Notes: generated by a model from the sequence alone, not told the origin. Positions 1-10,949 are shown, numbered from the stretch's first letter. The stretch: DNA of 64,000 bases from Chrysopilus asiliformis (GCA_964034945.1 OZ035962.1:71815274-71879273); one strand, 5' to 3'. Numbers and translations: made by a program.

Positions 1-2995
1 CGCCTATCGAACTGTGCACCGAGGACCGTAACGCGCATTCGATCTCGCAAATATGTTGATCCCATTCCTTTTGGTTTTCTTTCAGGTAGGATCTAATGGC
101 TGATAAAACTGACCTATTCACGCGTTCCGCAGCGTTAGACTGCGGTGCATAACATGCCGTTCGAAGATGTTTTATACCGTATCTACCTAATAATGTTTCG
201 AACTCCTTAGATAAGAATTGCTTCCCATTATCCGAATGTATCGTTTGTGGTACGCCAAATTTACAAAATAGCTCAGATTCAAGGTACCGAACGATGGAAG
301 ATGAGTTGGCTTGTCGTAACGGTTTGAGGAATACAAATTTCGTCAGGTGATCTAACACGATAAAGAGGTAACTATTACCACTTTTCGACCTCGGATAAGG
401 ACCTAAGAAGTCCACAAATATTTTCTGAAATGGTCTCATAGTAATTGTCTCTGATCCCATTTCTGGACGAAGGACGGTGTTAGGTGCTTTAGTTGATTTG
501 CAGATCGCGCAATTATTTATGAAGTCACGGACTTGCGTAGTCATATTTGGCCAATAAAAATATTCGCGTAACCGTGCGAGAGTCTTAGCCATTCCGCCAT
601 GCGCAGACTGAGGCGGGTCATGAGCCGAGGAAATCAGCTGTTTCGTCAGGCAAGATGGAACCCATAACTTCCAGGACAATTCTTCCATGTAGGTATTGTT
701 TTCGTGTGGAATCGTCCTTTTGTAGATGTAGCCATCCAATACCTTTAAATCCGGAAGAGATTCTTGATTTTTGTTGATGGTATCAATCAATTCCAGGTAT
801 TCGTTGGATCTGAATTCATCGGAGTCTAGATCGATCACTATGGGTGTATTTTCGAAAGATATACCATCGACAAAGGCTCGTGATAAGGCGTCCGGAACTA
901 TGTTCTCAGAACCTTTCCGGTGCTCTATATTAAACGTAAATCCTTGAAGTTTTAGGCTCCATCTTGCCAGACGACCGCTTAAGTCCCTCAGGCTCATGAG
1001 CCACCTCAGACTCGCATGGTCCGTTATTATCGTAAACGTCATGCCTTCCACGTAAGGACGAAATTTACTGACTGCTGTAATTGCGGCAAGACATTCCTTC
1101 TCTGTTACGCTATAATTCTTTTGTGCGCGATTAAGTTTTTGGGATATATAGGAAATTACCTTTTCTTGTTTATCTTCGTCGATTTGAAATAGCACTGCAC
1201 CAATTCCGGTATCTGACGCATCGCATTGTATGTAAAATGGTCTGTTATAGTCTGGATGGGTTAATATGGGCGCGGAAATCAAGGCAGTCTTTAATTCGTT
1301 AAATGCTTTTAATGCTTCTTGCGAAAAGGTGAATTTCTTCGCTTTTTTTAAGGTTTCTGTAATAGGGGAGGCAACAGTAGCATAGTTCTTGATAAACTTC
1401 CGGTACCATCCGGTCATCCCAAGGAAGCGACGCACCTGTCTGGCCGTTTTCGGCACCGGAAAGTTTTCAATTGCTACAACCTTTTGAGGGTCCGTTTTCA
1501 CTTTACCCCCTCCTACAATGAAACCTAAGTATTTCAATTCGCGAAAACAGAAATGCGACTTGTTTACATTAATAGTGAGATTGGCATTTCGTAGGCAGGT
1601 GGCTACCTCGTCGAGAATTTTTACGTGTGACTCGAAATCGCCGGAGACAACGAGCAGATCATCTAAATACACAAAGACGCGGTCCCTTAACCTGGACGGG
1701 ATCACCTTGTCCATCAGTCTACACATCCTTTGTGGCGCATTGCATAACCCGAAAGCCATGACTGTAAACTGATAGAGTGGCCGCCCAGGCACGGTGAAAG
1801 CAGTTTTGGGCCTACTCCCTCTCTCCAGCGGTATCTGCCAGAAAGCGTCCTTCAGGTCTATACTGCTTATGTAATACGTGTCCTGAAGACGCCCCAGCAG
1901 ACCCCCAATATGCGGAAGTGGATAGGCATCTTTGACGGTTAGAGCATTAACTTTACGGCAATCAAGGCAAAGTCTATCCTTGCCCGGTTTACGTATCAGA
2001 ATTACAGGATTGCTCCAGGGACCTTCGCTCTCTTCGATTACTCCTAATGCCAACATCCTATCCACCTCCGCATACAGGGATTTCTGTACCGCTGGAGAGA
2101 TAGGATAATGTTTCTGCTTCACCGGGACCGCGTCTCCAGTATCGATAATATGCTCTTCGAGACTGGTTTTGCCGAGCCCATGTTTGGCCGAAGACAGAAA
2201 TTTATTTACTACCAATTCCAATCGACCCATTTGATCGGGAGTTAAATTATGCTTGTTTGGGTCATTTTCCGGAGATATGGCACTATGGAGTTCACTTATT
2301 ACATGAGGGGCAATAGAGAATAGTCGCCAGAAATCAATCCCGAGATATAGTGCTTGATCGAGGCTCGGAACAAGGAATAAATCTATATTTTTAGTGGTCG
2401 TTTTGTATGAAATCGGAACTCGCACTTTCCCGACAATTTCTCGTTTTGATCCATCTGCAGTTCGAACGTTGAACGGGTAATCGAAAATTTTTAAATTTAA
2501 ATTTTTAGCAATTTCTAGACAATTTTTTCTTAAACAACTCACGCTGGCTCCACTGTCTAATAGCCCTCGTATCTCAACATCGGCAATCTTGACTTTTGCA
2601 TATGGTCGAAGATCATCAGAGATGTCTAACATAGTGGAAGAAATATGAATTCTAGTTTGTTTGCGTATGGCATAACGTTTTCTGGCATTCGAAACCTTTT
2701 TTGACACGAGATTTGGTCGTAGCTGAATTGAGTTAATCGATTCGGTATTTGAAAACAATTTTTGTCTAAGGGTATTATATTCTGAAAGTCTTATATGATA
2801 GGGCTTAAAAGTTCGAAATTTTGTTTTATTTTCGTTAGTGAACTTAACGTTATGATTAGCATGCAAAATCTTAATAGGTTTATCAAGTTTATCGTAGGGA
2901 GAAAAGGTATTTAAAGTAGTAGAAACGTCGTAGTTGGTTTGTGAAATCTCTGAGGGAATTAAGCCGGGTTCGTGGGTGAACATTCCTCCCCCGGG
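1..2995 (-). CDS. pol: Pol polyprotein (protease-RT-RNase H-integrase), partial
   Basis: This is the retrotransposon enzyme polyprotein, open from the gag overlap to the window edge with no stop. It has no closing stop in the window because it runs off the left end. In order I read: an aspartic protease motif LLDSGA near 2570-2540; reverse transcriptase with CLDCRKVNALT and the catalytic FVYLDDLLVVS near 1675-1645; RNase H with YIQCDASDTGIGAVLF near 1235-1195 and a TDHASLRWL segment near 1020; an integrase HHCC zinc-binding region near 625-500; and the integrase core with VDFLGPYP (near 410), HSDNGKQF (near 230) and NAAERVNR (near 130), giving a complete D,D,E triad. The frame is -1 relative to gag. 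Expression is probably by frameshift at 2995-2989; an in-frame ATG at 2983-2981 is an alternative start. The chromodomain or C-terminal integrase region is not visible. Confidence 0.92.
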
Positions 2996-4833
2996 CGAGA
3001 AAAGTTCCGTCGATTGTTTTCCGAATTACATTTCTTGCATGATCTTGTTGTTTCGTTTTCCGCACCACAGTAATAACAGAAAAGATTTCGCTGCTTGGAT
3101 GGACATTCGGTGTACGTGTGTCCTTGTACCTTAGAATTCCAACAAATTAAAGAGGATGTCCTACTAGTTTTGGGTTTATTCTGGGACAATTTCAGAGCTT
3201 CGATGTTTGGTAAATCGTCATCCAATTCCGCATTTGCCGTGAGCGCGACCTCGCTTACATTTCGGGGGGTGAACCCGGGATTTCTCGGTCGCGCAGCTTC
3301 GTAAGTGGGAAAGGCCACTTCGGTGCTTCTACATGCTTCACGAAGGTGGTCTAACGAAAAGATTGACATTGGGTATATGTATCTTGAGAGCCATGGTTTT
3401 AGATTTTTCTTGACAATTTTGATCAGCTCGTCATCACTGATCGGACGACGTAATCTATTTCGTAAGGCGGTGATTTCCTTATAATACTGATCAAAAGATT
3501 CATTACTGAGTTGCTTTCTATCCATTTTCCTCAAAATGTCTAGATCACTATCAGTGGATTTATATTGCAGTAGAAGGGCATCTCTTAAAATTGGCCATTC
3601 GGGACGACCATTTCGTCTTACGTAAGACCAAAACCATTCGCGGGCTTCCCCATGCAATAATAGATGAAATTGCTTTATTACTACGTCCCATCTAGCCTCG
3701 TAGCTCTCTTTTAAGGATTCTACCTGGAAAAGAAAATCTTCTATCGTGAGGTTTTTAGAAGTATTGTCGAAGCTTATTCCCCATTTGTCAAGCTCGTACT
3801 TTCTATTTCGGGGATTGAAATTTTGGTTACCGTAATCGGATGTCGAACTTACAGGTAGGTGTGGAGGTGAAATAACATACGGGTAAACATACGGATGAAA
3901 TTGATTTTGCGACGGTGAACTTGGTTGAGGAAAATTCGGTGGAACGGTGAACATCATTGGATGCATTTGACCCGTGTTTAGGTGTTGGTTATTGATATTT
4001 GGACTCTGATTACGCCCTGTTGTGTGATTTGTAGCTCTAGTGGGGTAATTTTTATTAAGTAATGGCGATGAAGCATTCAAAGGATTTTGCTCGGGTCTTA
4101 TTTCCCTTTCTTGTTGGTGTTTGGTACCATCTAGTTCCATGTGACGCGCTAGATGTAACGGCTGATTAGCCAGATTAGAATTTGCGAAGTTATTGGGATT
4201 CGAATTCGATGTATGTTTCGATATGGCAATATCAACACAATTTTGAATTTGATTTGGGAGGACTTCCATCAAGGATCTGTATATTGAGGCTTGGGAAAAT
4301 CCTAACGCGGCTTTCACTGACTCTTGCAGAATCTGCTTAAGGTCAGTTGGACTCATTGTTTTGTTCTGTGTGGGATTAGCGGACTGATTTGCGCTGCTGC
4401 TTGCATTTAAATTTGCTGTGTTGTTAAGATTTGGTTGATTAGTTGCATTTTCTGCAAACGAAATAGAAGGAGACGCATTCGGCAAGTTTTGAGATTGCGA
4501 GGCTGCTGCTGCTAAGCCGTTTGTTTCCATATTTAGAGAGCCAAATGCCTGATTAAAAGATTCTGCGCTGGACTTAGAATTTATATAGGATTGCCCGGGG
4601 TTTTCGGGCGGTGATCTATCGAGGGGCATTTCTAGACGATTCAATTGTCTTTCTAAAATTTTAGCGGCGGATCGAGTGATCCTTTGATCTTCAAAAAAAG
4701 TGAGCGAAAACTGTCTTTTAAATTTTTTATCGTTTCTTTCTCTATAGGATTTCTTTTTATTCATAATATTTCGAACACTAATAATATCAACAGAATACCT
4801 AATTCTATTTGAAGACACGAAATAACTGGTCAA
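2959..4833 (-). CDS. gag: Gag-like polyprotein, 624 residues
   Basis: This is the structural protein that would form the retrotransposon particle. The N-terminal part (about residues 1-60) is basic. It is followed by a long Asn/Gln/Ser/Pro-rich low-complexity stretch to about residue 360. A retrotransposon capsid-type domain follows, with tryptophans and the segments LLLHGEAREWFWSYVRR and KMDRKQLSNESFDQYYKEI. Residues 564-603 hold two cysteine-rich knuckles. The first reads C-W-N-S with GH and a final C, so its second cysteine is serine. The second (CYYCGAENETTRSC) lacks the histidine and resembles the variant second knuckle of insect Gag proteins. Translation may start at 4833 or at the internal ATG at 4764 (MNKKKSYRERN), which begins the basic region. 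Gag stops at TAA 2961-2959 and overlaps pol. Confidence 0.85.
   Translation of the reverse strand: MTSYFVSSNRIRYSVDIISVRNIMNKKKSYRERNDKKFKRQFSLTFFEDQRITRSAAKILERQLNRLEMPLDRSPPENPGQSYINSKSSAESFNQAFGSLNMETNGLAAAASQSQNLPNASPSISFAENATNQPNLNNTANLNASSSANQSANPTQNKTMSPTDLKQILQESVKAALGFSQASIYRSLMEVLPNQIQNCVDIAISKHTSNSNPNNFANSNLANQPLHLARHMELDGTKHQQEREIRPEQNPLNASSPLLNKNYPTRATNHTTGRNQSPNINNQHLNTGQMHPMMFTVPPNFPQPSSPSQNQFHPYVYPYVISPPHLPVSSTSDYGNQNFNPRNRKYELDKWGISFDNTSKNLTIEDFLFQVESLKESYEARWDVVIKQFHLLLHGEAREWFWSYVRRNGRPEWPILRDALLLQYKSTDSDLDILRKMDRKQLSNESFDQYYKEITALRNRLRRPISDDELIKIVKKNLKPWLSRYIYPMSIFSLDHLREACRSTEVAFPTYEAARPRNPGFTPRNVSEVALTANAELDDDLPNIEALKLSQNKPKTSRTSSLICWNSKVQGHTYTECPSKQRNLFCYYCGAENETTRSCKKCNSENNRRNFSRPGEECSPTNPA
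2989..2995 (-). promoter_or_regulatory. Candidate -1 ribosomal frameshift heptamer
   Basis: The minus strand reads C CCG GGG in the gag frame, which fits the X_XXY_YYZ rule for -1 slippage (X = C, Y = G). It lies 28 bases before the gag stop, within the stretch of about 67 bases where gag and pol frames are both open. The Gly tRNA re-pairs perfectly after slipping and the Pro tRNA at two of three positions. C/G-type heptamers are less efficient than A/U-type ones in tested systems, and I cannot fold the downstream RNA, so the role is inferred. Confidence 0.5.
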
Positions 4834-5070
4834 TAATTTTCACTTCTTTCGATATACAAATTACTCAAACATGAACTTATGGGAAGTGACGGTCGAATTT
4901 TGCACAACTTCTGCGGATTTTATTGAGTATTTAAATTTAATGCGATGGGATAAAATTCGTTATGGTACTATGGGTTACTTAGGGCAAATGCAGTGCGCAT
5001 GACTCCTAAATAATTCGATTTTATGCAATGCATACGAGTCACATGAGCATAAGAAATTTTCCTCTGGAAT

Positions 5071-5349
5071 CGGCAACGCGAATAAACATGCCCTCAGGCT
5101 TCAATATCCGGGACTCAATCCAGGAAGAAGAGGTTCTCTTTTCAAGATATTGAATATCTAGCTCAAAATTGTTTTGTTAATCCTTGTTTCACTACGGCAG
5201 CGCGATAGAATTTTAACATCCGGGACTCATAGCGATGGCGATATAGACTCGACAACAATGCGTTTGAAAAATTAAGAAGATGAATGCATGTTTTCACTAA
5301 CGCGGCAACGCGAAAATATCTTGTCCTGAGACTTCATATACCGGGACTC
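5071..5349 (-). repeat. Three diverged repeats in the retrotransposon leader
   Basis: Two short motifs recur in the same order. CGGCARCGCG (plus strand) occurs at 5071, 5195 and 5303, and CCGGGACTC at 5108, 5220 and 5341. This gives three degenerate units of roughly 110-120 bp between the primer binding site and gag. The motif pair is conserved while the sequence between is not, as expected for retained RNA elements such as packaging or translation signals. That role is inference. Confidence 0.7.
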
Positions 5350-5572
5350 GCGCACTGAAAACACCATTCATAATTCAAAATATTTGCAGATGGTGAAAAA
5401 AAAGGAACGTAAAGGGAAATGAAAAAACTTGTGAAATAAAATTTATAAGATAAATTATAAGGATTTTATGATCTGCCAACATAAGGATGTCAGCGACCTG
5501 CTGTTATTGGGATTGAGGGCTGTTTCCGTGTAGGATTAGCCATTAATTCGTGATCGGTGTTGTCCGCAAAGG

Positions 5573-5581
5573 ACTTACCTC
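5573..5581 (-). promoter_or_regulatory. Possible splice donor just downstream of the primer binding site
   Basis: The minus strand reads GAG/GTAAGT, a consensus insect 5' splice site, starting a few bases after the primer binding site. In retroviruses and errantiviruses a donor in the leader makes a spliced message for a downstream ORF. Any matching acceptor would lie near or beyond the left edge. This could be a chance match. Confidence 0.4.
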
Positions 5582-5583
5582 GG

Positions 5584-5601
5584 GCCCCACGTTGGGCGCC
5601 A
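5584..5601 (-). promoter_or_regulatory. Primer binding site, tRNA-Lys1,2 type
   Basis: The minus strand reads TGGCGCCCAACGTGGGGC, the complement of the 3' end of tRNA-Lys1,2 (the same primer class used by several retroviruses). It is separated from the LTR inner end (TGTAAC on the plus strand at 5604) by two bases, the expected spacing. Confidence 0.9.
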
Positions 5602-5603
5602 TT

Positions 5604-6457
5604 TGTAACGTGGTCGTTTATTATTTTGAGTATATTTATGTATATAACGCGGAACGAGGCATGATGCTTGCGAGTGTGGGGCTGAGCTCGTCGGAGGGGG
5701 AGTATTTTGTTCCTTGTCATAATTCTCCATGTTACTATTATTTCATGCCTATGGGGAGGTAAAAATTTTGTTCACCATCTTATTTAAGGGATAGGAAGGG
5801 AAGAGGATAGGGTTATTAAATACTCAGGTCGTCCGGTGGACTATGTTAGGCATAGCTACCAGGTACGATGTGCAAATTCGCCATCACTTCCTCATAAATA
5901 GACTTAGCAAATCATTGTAAAACTAATAAAAATCTTAATTGAGAGAGGATCGGTACAATTTATTTAATAGTTCGAACATATTGAATAATAAATAAAGGCA
6001 AGTATGATAATGAATTAAAATAATGTAAATTTTATATAATTTTCTTAAAATTATTCATGCAAAAATTGTAAATTTATGATAATAAATTTAATCATGCAAC
6101 TAAATTAAAAGAAAATAATGATAATTTTGCTAATTCGAATCTAAATTCTCGAAGAGGGAAAAAAAAAATCCACCACGTCGAATATGCCGAATTTCGGCGA
6201 TCTAACCTTCGAAGAGTGTACTGATTCTTTGCGCAAATGTGGGCCCACCTTTTGTTTCGCAGAACTCTTTTAAAATTTGCACTAAAACTAACGTGGTGAA
6301 AATCTCACACAAAATTTACAATAAGTAGAAAACAAAAAAATTCACGCAATTAACACTAAGCAATAGTTAAATAATTTCAAATTAATTTATAGGTTTCTTC
6401 AGTCGTTGGTTTATTTCTTGATGTTTTTAGATTTTGAGGTTCCAAACTGTGGTTACA
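5604..6457 (-). repeat. 5' LTR of the retrotransposon (outer boundary tentative)
   Basis: The inner boundary is fixed by the primer binding site: the LTR begins TGTAAC on the plus strand at 5604. The proposed outer boundary is the inverted match GTTACA ending at 6457, giving an 854-bp LTR bounded by TGTAAC/GTTACA. A minus-strand AATAAA lies close to the inner end and a CTATAAAT box lies close to the outer end near 6390. The second LTR is outside the window, so the outer end cannot be checked by comparison; the true LTR could be longer. Confidence 0.45.
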
Positions 6458-8865
6458 AAACCTGGTTCCAAAAACGTGGTTCCACAACGTGTTTCGCCTT
6501 TGTTGGATGGACCGCTTTCTATTGTTTGGGGTACCCTTAGTTCCCCTCGTTACGCACCCTCCAGAATGTTCCGGGATTTTTAGAGTAAAAGAAAAGGAAA
6601 ACTTACAGGAATCCTGATTCGTTTATTTTCCTTGGTGGGTGAATGAAAATTCCTCCTCGAAAGAAAATCAGGCGAAAGAAAAATCTTAAAAGTTGTCCGT
6701 CTAAGCGAGGCCTCTCCTCCCCTGTAGCCAATTGTGCCGGATCTTTTTTTCTTCACGAATTATTTCGCCTTTTGCTCCTGCTTGGCTTACAGTGAAAATG
6801 TGGTGATCTCGTGAATAATTTTGATGACCATGTGGTCAAGATAACCCTCGAACCTTGTGAGGAAAAATGAAATTTCACTTGATGCTGCTTAAAAAAACCA
6901 AAATTCACCGAACTTACGTGGTTTTATTCCCGGAACTCTTAGTTAGAGGCACCTTCACTTCCTTTTTTATTCTTTTGCTAAAAAAAAACCCACTTAAGTG
7001 CTCGGACTGGGAAATCCTCAGAGGAGGAGAAAAATTTTTTTAATGTTCTCTGAACGAAGCTTAGACGGAAATGAGTTGAAGAAGCTTCGTCTTTCGGTGG
7101 GCCAGATTTATCCCCAACTTACTAAATTCGGCATTTAAAATTACCTCAAAATACTCTCAGGTAATTTTCGCGTTCAGGTTTTAATTCACTTAATTTTCCG
7201 TTTATTATCAATCACAACTCCAAAGTAAGTTTTAGTAACGATTGTTTGTTAAATGGCAAGGAAATATCAATTGATAAGGATTTTATTTTCTTTTTTTTTA
7301 TAACAATAGAAATTTGAATCGTCAAATCAGGGTACAACAGCAGCAGCGCCGGAGTGTAATAGCTCCGTCAGCGCTCTTACTCGCCAAGCTAAAATCACCC
7401 AATGTAATTGAACGTTCAGCTTAGATTAACATTTACTACGTCACTCGGTTCAATACTCAACTGTTCTTGAACGTGTGTTTTCCTAAGTCGAAATAATTAT
7501 CAGCCAAAAGCTAAAATTGTGATTTTTTTTAAAATATTAGATCTTTAAACACCTTTGAAGACCGTGGGGAACATTTTGTGAGCGTGAGAAATTTTCATGG
7601 ACCGTGAGAAAATTTTATTTAGCGTGGCGGTTTTATATGAAATTTTGGTTTGGGCAATTTATTCTGATGGATTCGACGATCTTCTGACAACTCCTGGTAC
7701 ATTGTTGTTTATAGTTGACTTTGACAGGTGGTAAATCTTGATTTAAATAAATATTCTATTCTTTTATAATTTCTGTAAATTCTTCGAGTGTAAAATGAAC
7801 CACCGGGCTCGGTTTTTAGTATGGTGACTTTGCAATCGAGAATAAGTATTTCTGACATTTAATTCGAGCGTTTAATTTAATTTTTCTTTCTTAGCAGCTA
7901 CCACAATTTAAAAACAATAATGCATTAAAATAATTTTGGGATTATGGTTTAAAGGTATATCTCTAATTTTCAATCCCTCTAATAGAATTGCTTTATTTTC
8001 GTTATGTCAATACAACACGCGAATCGAAATTATTATCGCAATGACTTTGTATTTGCTAAATAAATACATAAATTTGATATCATGCAAACAAGCTTAAGGG
8101 GCATAGATGGGGTATATTTTCAGCTAAGGGAGTAAAAATAGAAAGATAGAAAGAGGGGAAGAGTAATGTAGAGAGTAATGTAGAGACTACAATCAAAATC
8201 CTAATTTGTCTCGAGCAAAGTTTACATTTTAACGTTCAGCGAAGTTTAATCAAAAAACTTATCGAACCGTAAAAACCAATATAAAGACAGAAGTAATTTG
8301 TCCTGCCCTAATTTGTTTTCCTTTTACGTTATTTTCCATTTTCCGTATTTTAGTATTTTTATGTCAATCCGTATGATTTAAATTATGTTATCATGTTGAG
8401 CATATCGAAATGAAAAATTTAAATGGATTTCAAAAAAAAATGCTTAACATAGCATGAAATACATCACCATAACATACGAGTTCGTAGCTACGGCTTGAGA
8501 TAATTTACGAGAATCCATCAAAAATCGTCATGTGTCACAATTAATATTTATTTTCACCTTTAAGATTCATCTATTCACCTTATTTTAAAATAAAAACCTA
8601 TTATTTACCACCGAAATGTCGGTTTCGACCAAAAATTAGGGTTTCGGTTTCGGTTTCGACCCAAGAACAGTTTCAGTCGGGCATTATTTACGACAGTATG
8701 AAACAAAATGGAGCCATCTTCACTAAATGTTGAATTTTTAAACAAAAGTTGAATATTGAACCAAAGTTAAATGGCAGAGGGCGGAAAAAAAATTTATGAA
8801 AAAAAAAATCATACATAGTTACTCTATTTTAACTAAGTATTTTTTTTAATACGACTAACCGTTTT
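6458..8865. other. AT-rich DNA without recognised genes
   Basis: No supported coding region. It may include more LTR sequence if the LTR is longer than proposed. At 7559-7630 there are four short imperfect copies of a CCGTGAGAAATTTT-like unit. At 8600-8660 there is a short run of GGTTTC repeats. Confidence 0.6.
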
Positions 8866-8869
8866 CAAC

Positions 8870-9052
8870 AAATTTCTGAAAAACTGTTTAGTTTGTATGG
8901 GAGAGTGGAAGAAATTTGTATGGTTGCGTTGCGAGAAAACCAACTATACAAAATTTCAAGTCTCTACCTCAATCCTTTCGAAAGTTATGGTGTTCACGGC
9001 AGACAAATAGACGGATAGACAGACGGAAGAAATTAATCTAAATCACAATAGT
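8870..9052 (+). repeat. Fragment of (GTCY)n-type repeat, family 2
   Basis: It contains the recurrent segments AATTTCAAGTCTCTA, TTTCGAAAGTTATGGTGTTC and a run of GACAGACGGA. The same segments recur near 32700, 54010, 59620 and 63290. This is the mini-me-like architecture of a conserved core next to tetranucleotide repeats. Confidence 0.7.
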
Positions 9053-9800
9053 ATATTACGCAACAAGGGGCGAAAGTCAACGATTTCAAGAGTGTGAAGT
9101 TAGCTGCACGAGCGAAGCGAGGGCAGATATCACACGAGTGAAATCGGTGACTCCGCTCCGAGTTGCGTATACAATTTTTCATAACAAATTCATTGAAAAT
9201 ATGCCTTGAGATGCCATTTAAGCGCGATTTTGGTATTGGAGAGTAATGCAAAAGGGGGTTTGAGGGGCGAATCCCCCCATGCGGGGTCCAGGGGCGGAGC
9301 CCCGGTCAGGGGGTTCGGGGGGCGAAGCCCCCTGACTTCAACAGAAGTAAAGTTTTAAAAGAATCAAAACAACTTTATTCTATAAATTAGTTTTATTACT
9401 AAGAAATGTTGGTCAAAACAGATTTTAATTTTTAAATTTCTTTCCTCTGAAATAAAAAATCAACATAACAAAAAATGGAAATCTGTAATGCTCAACTAAA
9501 TCACACGCAAAATACAATGTGAAATGCAAAAGTGTTTCAGTTTTTCTCCCCACTGAAATGAAAAATCAACATAACAAAAAATGGAAGTCGACAATGCGCA
9601 ACTATTGTAAATCACACTGCGCTCGTATAGCTAACTTCACTCGTTCAGTTTCATTCATAAATTTTCGGTTTACGTCGCGAAAACACAGTTTCGGCCTGCT
9701 AATCGCACTTTCGCCCCTAGGGCCGAAAACGCAACTTTCGACCCGCTACGGAGGCATCGAAAGGCATATTTTCGATGCATGTGTTATGAAAAAAAGTTTT
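9050..9800. repeat. Inverted-repeat element with an internal GC-rich hairpin cluster
   Basis: The stretch 9170-9218 (TTTTTCATAACA, GAAAATATGCCT, GAGATGCC) is matched in inverted form by 9748-9795, and AAGGGGCGAAAG near 9063 matches inverted CTTTCGCCCC near 9708. The arms enclose about 530 bp including the GC-rich segment at 9251-9338. No transposase frame is seen. Ends and target duplication are unresolved. Confidence 0.55.
9251..9338. repeat. Cluster of GC-rich hairpins
   Basis: Three short stem-loops follow each other: GGGGCGAATCCCC, GGGGCGGAGCCCC and GGGGGGCGAAGCCCCC. The segment is strongly GC-rich in an otherwise AT-rich window. It resembles hairpin repeats seen in many genomes; no function is claimed. 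Confidence 0.7.
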
Positions 9801-10212
9801 TCTTTGTCACAAATGTAAGGTTTTGCCATTAAACAGCGCCCTCTGTCAGTCACTCAACACACAACCAGCCAATGAAAAACTTTGTTCTGAAAGCACTGAT
9901 GTAGCCGGAACCGATAAATAACTTTTTGCCAAAGATTGAAGCAAAGGATATTGTTGTCCTTTCTCCATTGCCGTGCGAAGTCTAAGCGGGGCCTAGGGAA
10001 AAACCTGTACCAGGCGTCCCTCTCTCTTAAAAAAAAAATGATAAAAATGAATTTTTGGATGCTAGGAAATTTTTAAAGGCCGATTAGAGGGAAAATTTGT
10101 ATTATGTGTTATTTGTTATCATCTAAATAAAAACATATAAGGGCATTTAATTTCTTCAAAACTTAACACAAATTGTATGATAAAATGCACTGCAAGCAAT
10201 TTTTTTATTAAG

Positions 10213-10330
10213 AACAATGCTAAAAAATTTGAAAAAACTCCGCCGCGAGCGAAAATTTTTGGAGGTCTTTGTCTTCGACCTCCGAAAATGTTCGCTTGCG
10301 GCGCATTTTTTTCATATTTTCTGCATTTTC
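10213..10330. repeat. Small palindromic (foldback) repeat
   Basis: CCGCCGCGAGCGAAAATTTT followed by GGAGGTC is mirrored, after a nine-base loop, by GACCTCC and a matching arm ending GCTTGCGGCGC. A-rich flanks extend the pairing on both sides. It would form a strong hairpin. Chance open frames cross it. Confidence 0.75.
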
Positions 10331-10949
10331 ACACTCTTTACTTGAAAGATTCACAGTTGTCAATAGCCGTATATCTATGCCTTGCCTTTTCTGAGCTTTT
10401 GATTTACACGGCCCTGCCTTTCTGCAGCCTACAAAATAGTCCATTAATTAAATAAAAATTTAACTTTTTTTCGATAATAAAATTCAAAAGGTTTTTATAA
10501 TGTCGCATTAATCTGACAAATCGATTCTGTTGGATTGAGAATTTTGGGCCAGGTCGGATCGGATTGGAGCAATTACCCTTTTTCCCATTTTTTTCGGGAA
10601 AAACTACATTGGAGGGTTTTAGGTGTCGTTGTTTACGAATCTGATGTTCAGATTTTGATATTCTGGTCCGAAGGACCTTATGCGGCGGTCAAACGACGCT
10701 GTTTTGCCAGCGCTAGTGGCTCTGCGACCAGGTCTATGATGTAAGGCATGATGCGAAAATGTTTAATTTGAAATTTCGAAAAAATATTGAAAAAAGGTAT
10801 AAGCCGATTTAAATGTTTTAGTTATTCAAAATGTCTTCAGATAAAATTGGTATATTATCCAATTTTCGGTGTGTTCAATGTTTTAGTTTCAATTTTATCC
10901 GTTTGTATATATGTACTAATAAAAACGTCATCCAGCTTTCTCTCTCTCT

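Larger units (their letters stand above)
1..6457 (-). mobile_element. Ty3/Gypsy-type LTR retrotransposon, 3' part cut by window edge
   Basis: Reading leftward, the sequence shows an LTR, a primer binding site, a leader, gag, then pol with protease, reverse transcriptase, RNase H and integrase. Integrase after RNase H is the Ty3/Gypsy order (established family knowledge). Gag and pol frames have no stops apart from the gag terminator, so the copy looks young. The 3' end of pol, any env-like ORF, the polypurine tract and the 3' LTR would lie left of position 1 and cannot be judged. The outer LTR boundary is tentative. Confidence 0.9.

Noticed and set aside
1518..1772. Plus-strand frames within the pol region
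   Set aside because: Antisense shadows of the reverse transcriptase coding sequence.
5490..5762. Open frames on both strands around the PBS and LTR edge
   Set aside because: They overlap the primer binding site and LTR end, which explain the sequence; no protein similarity.
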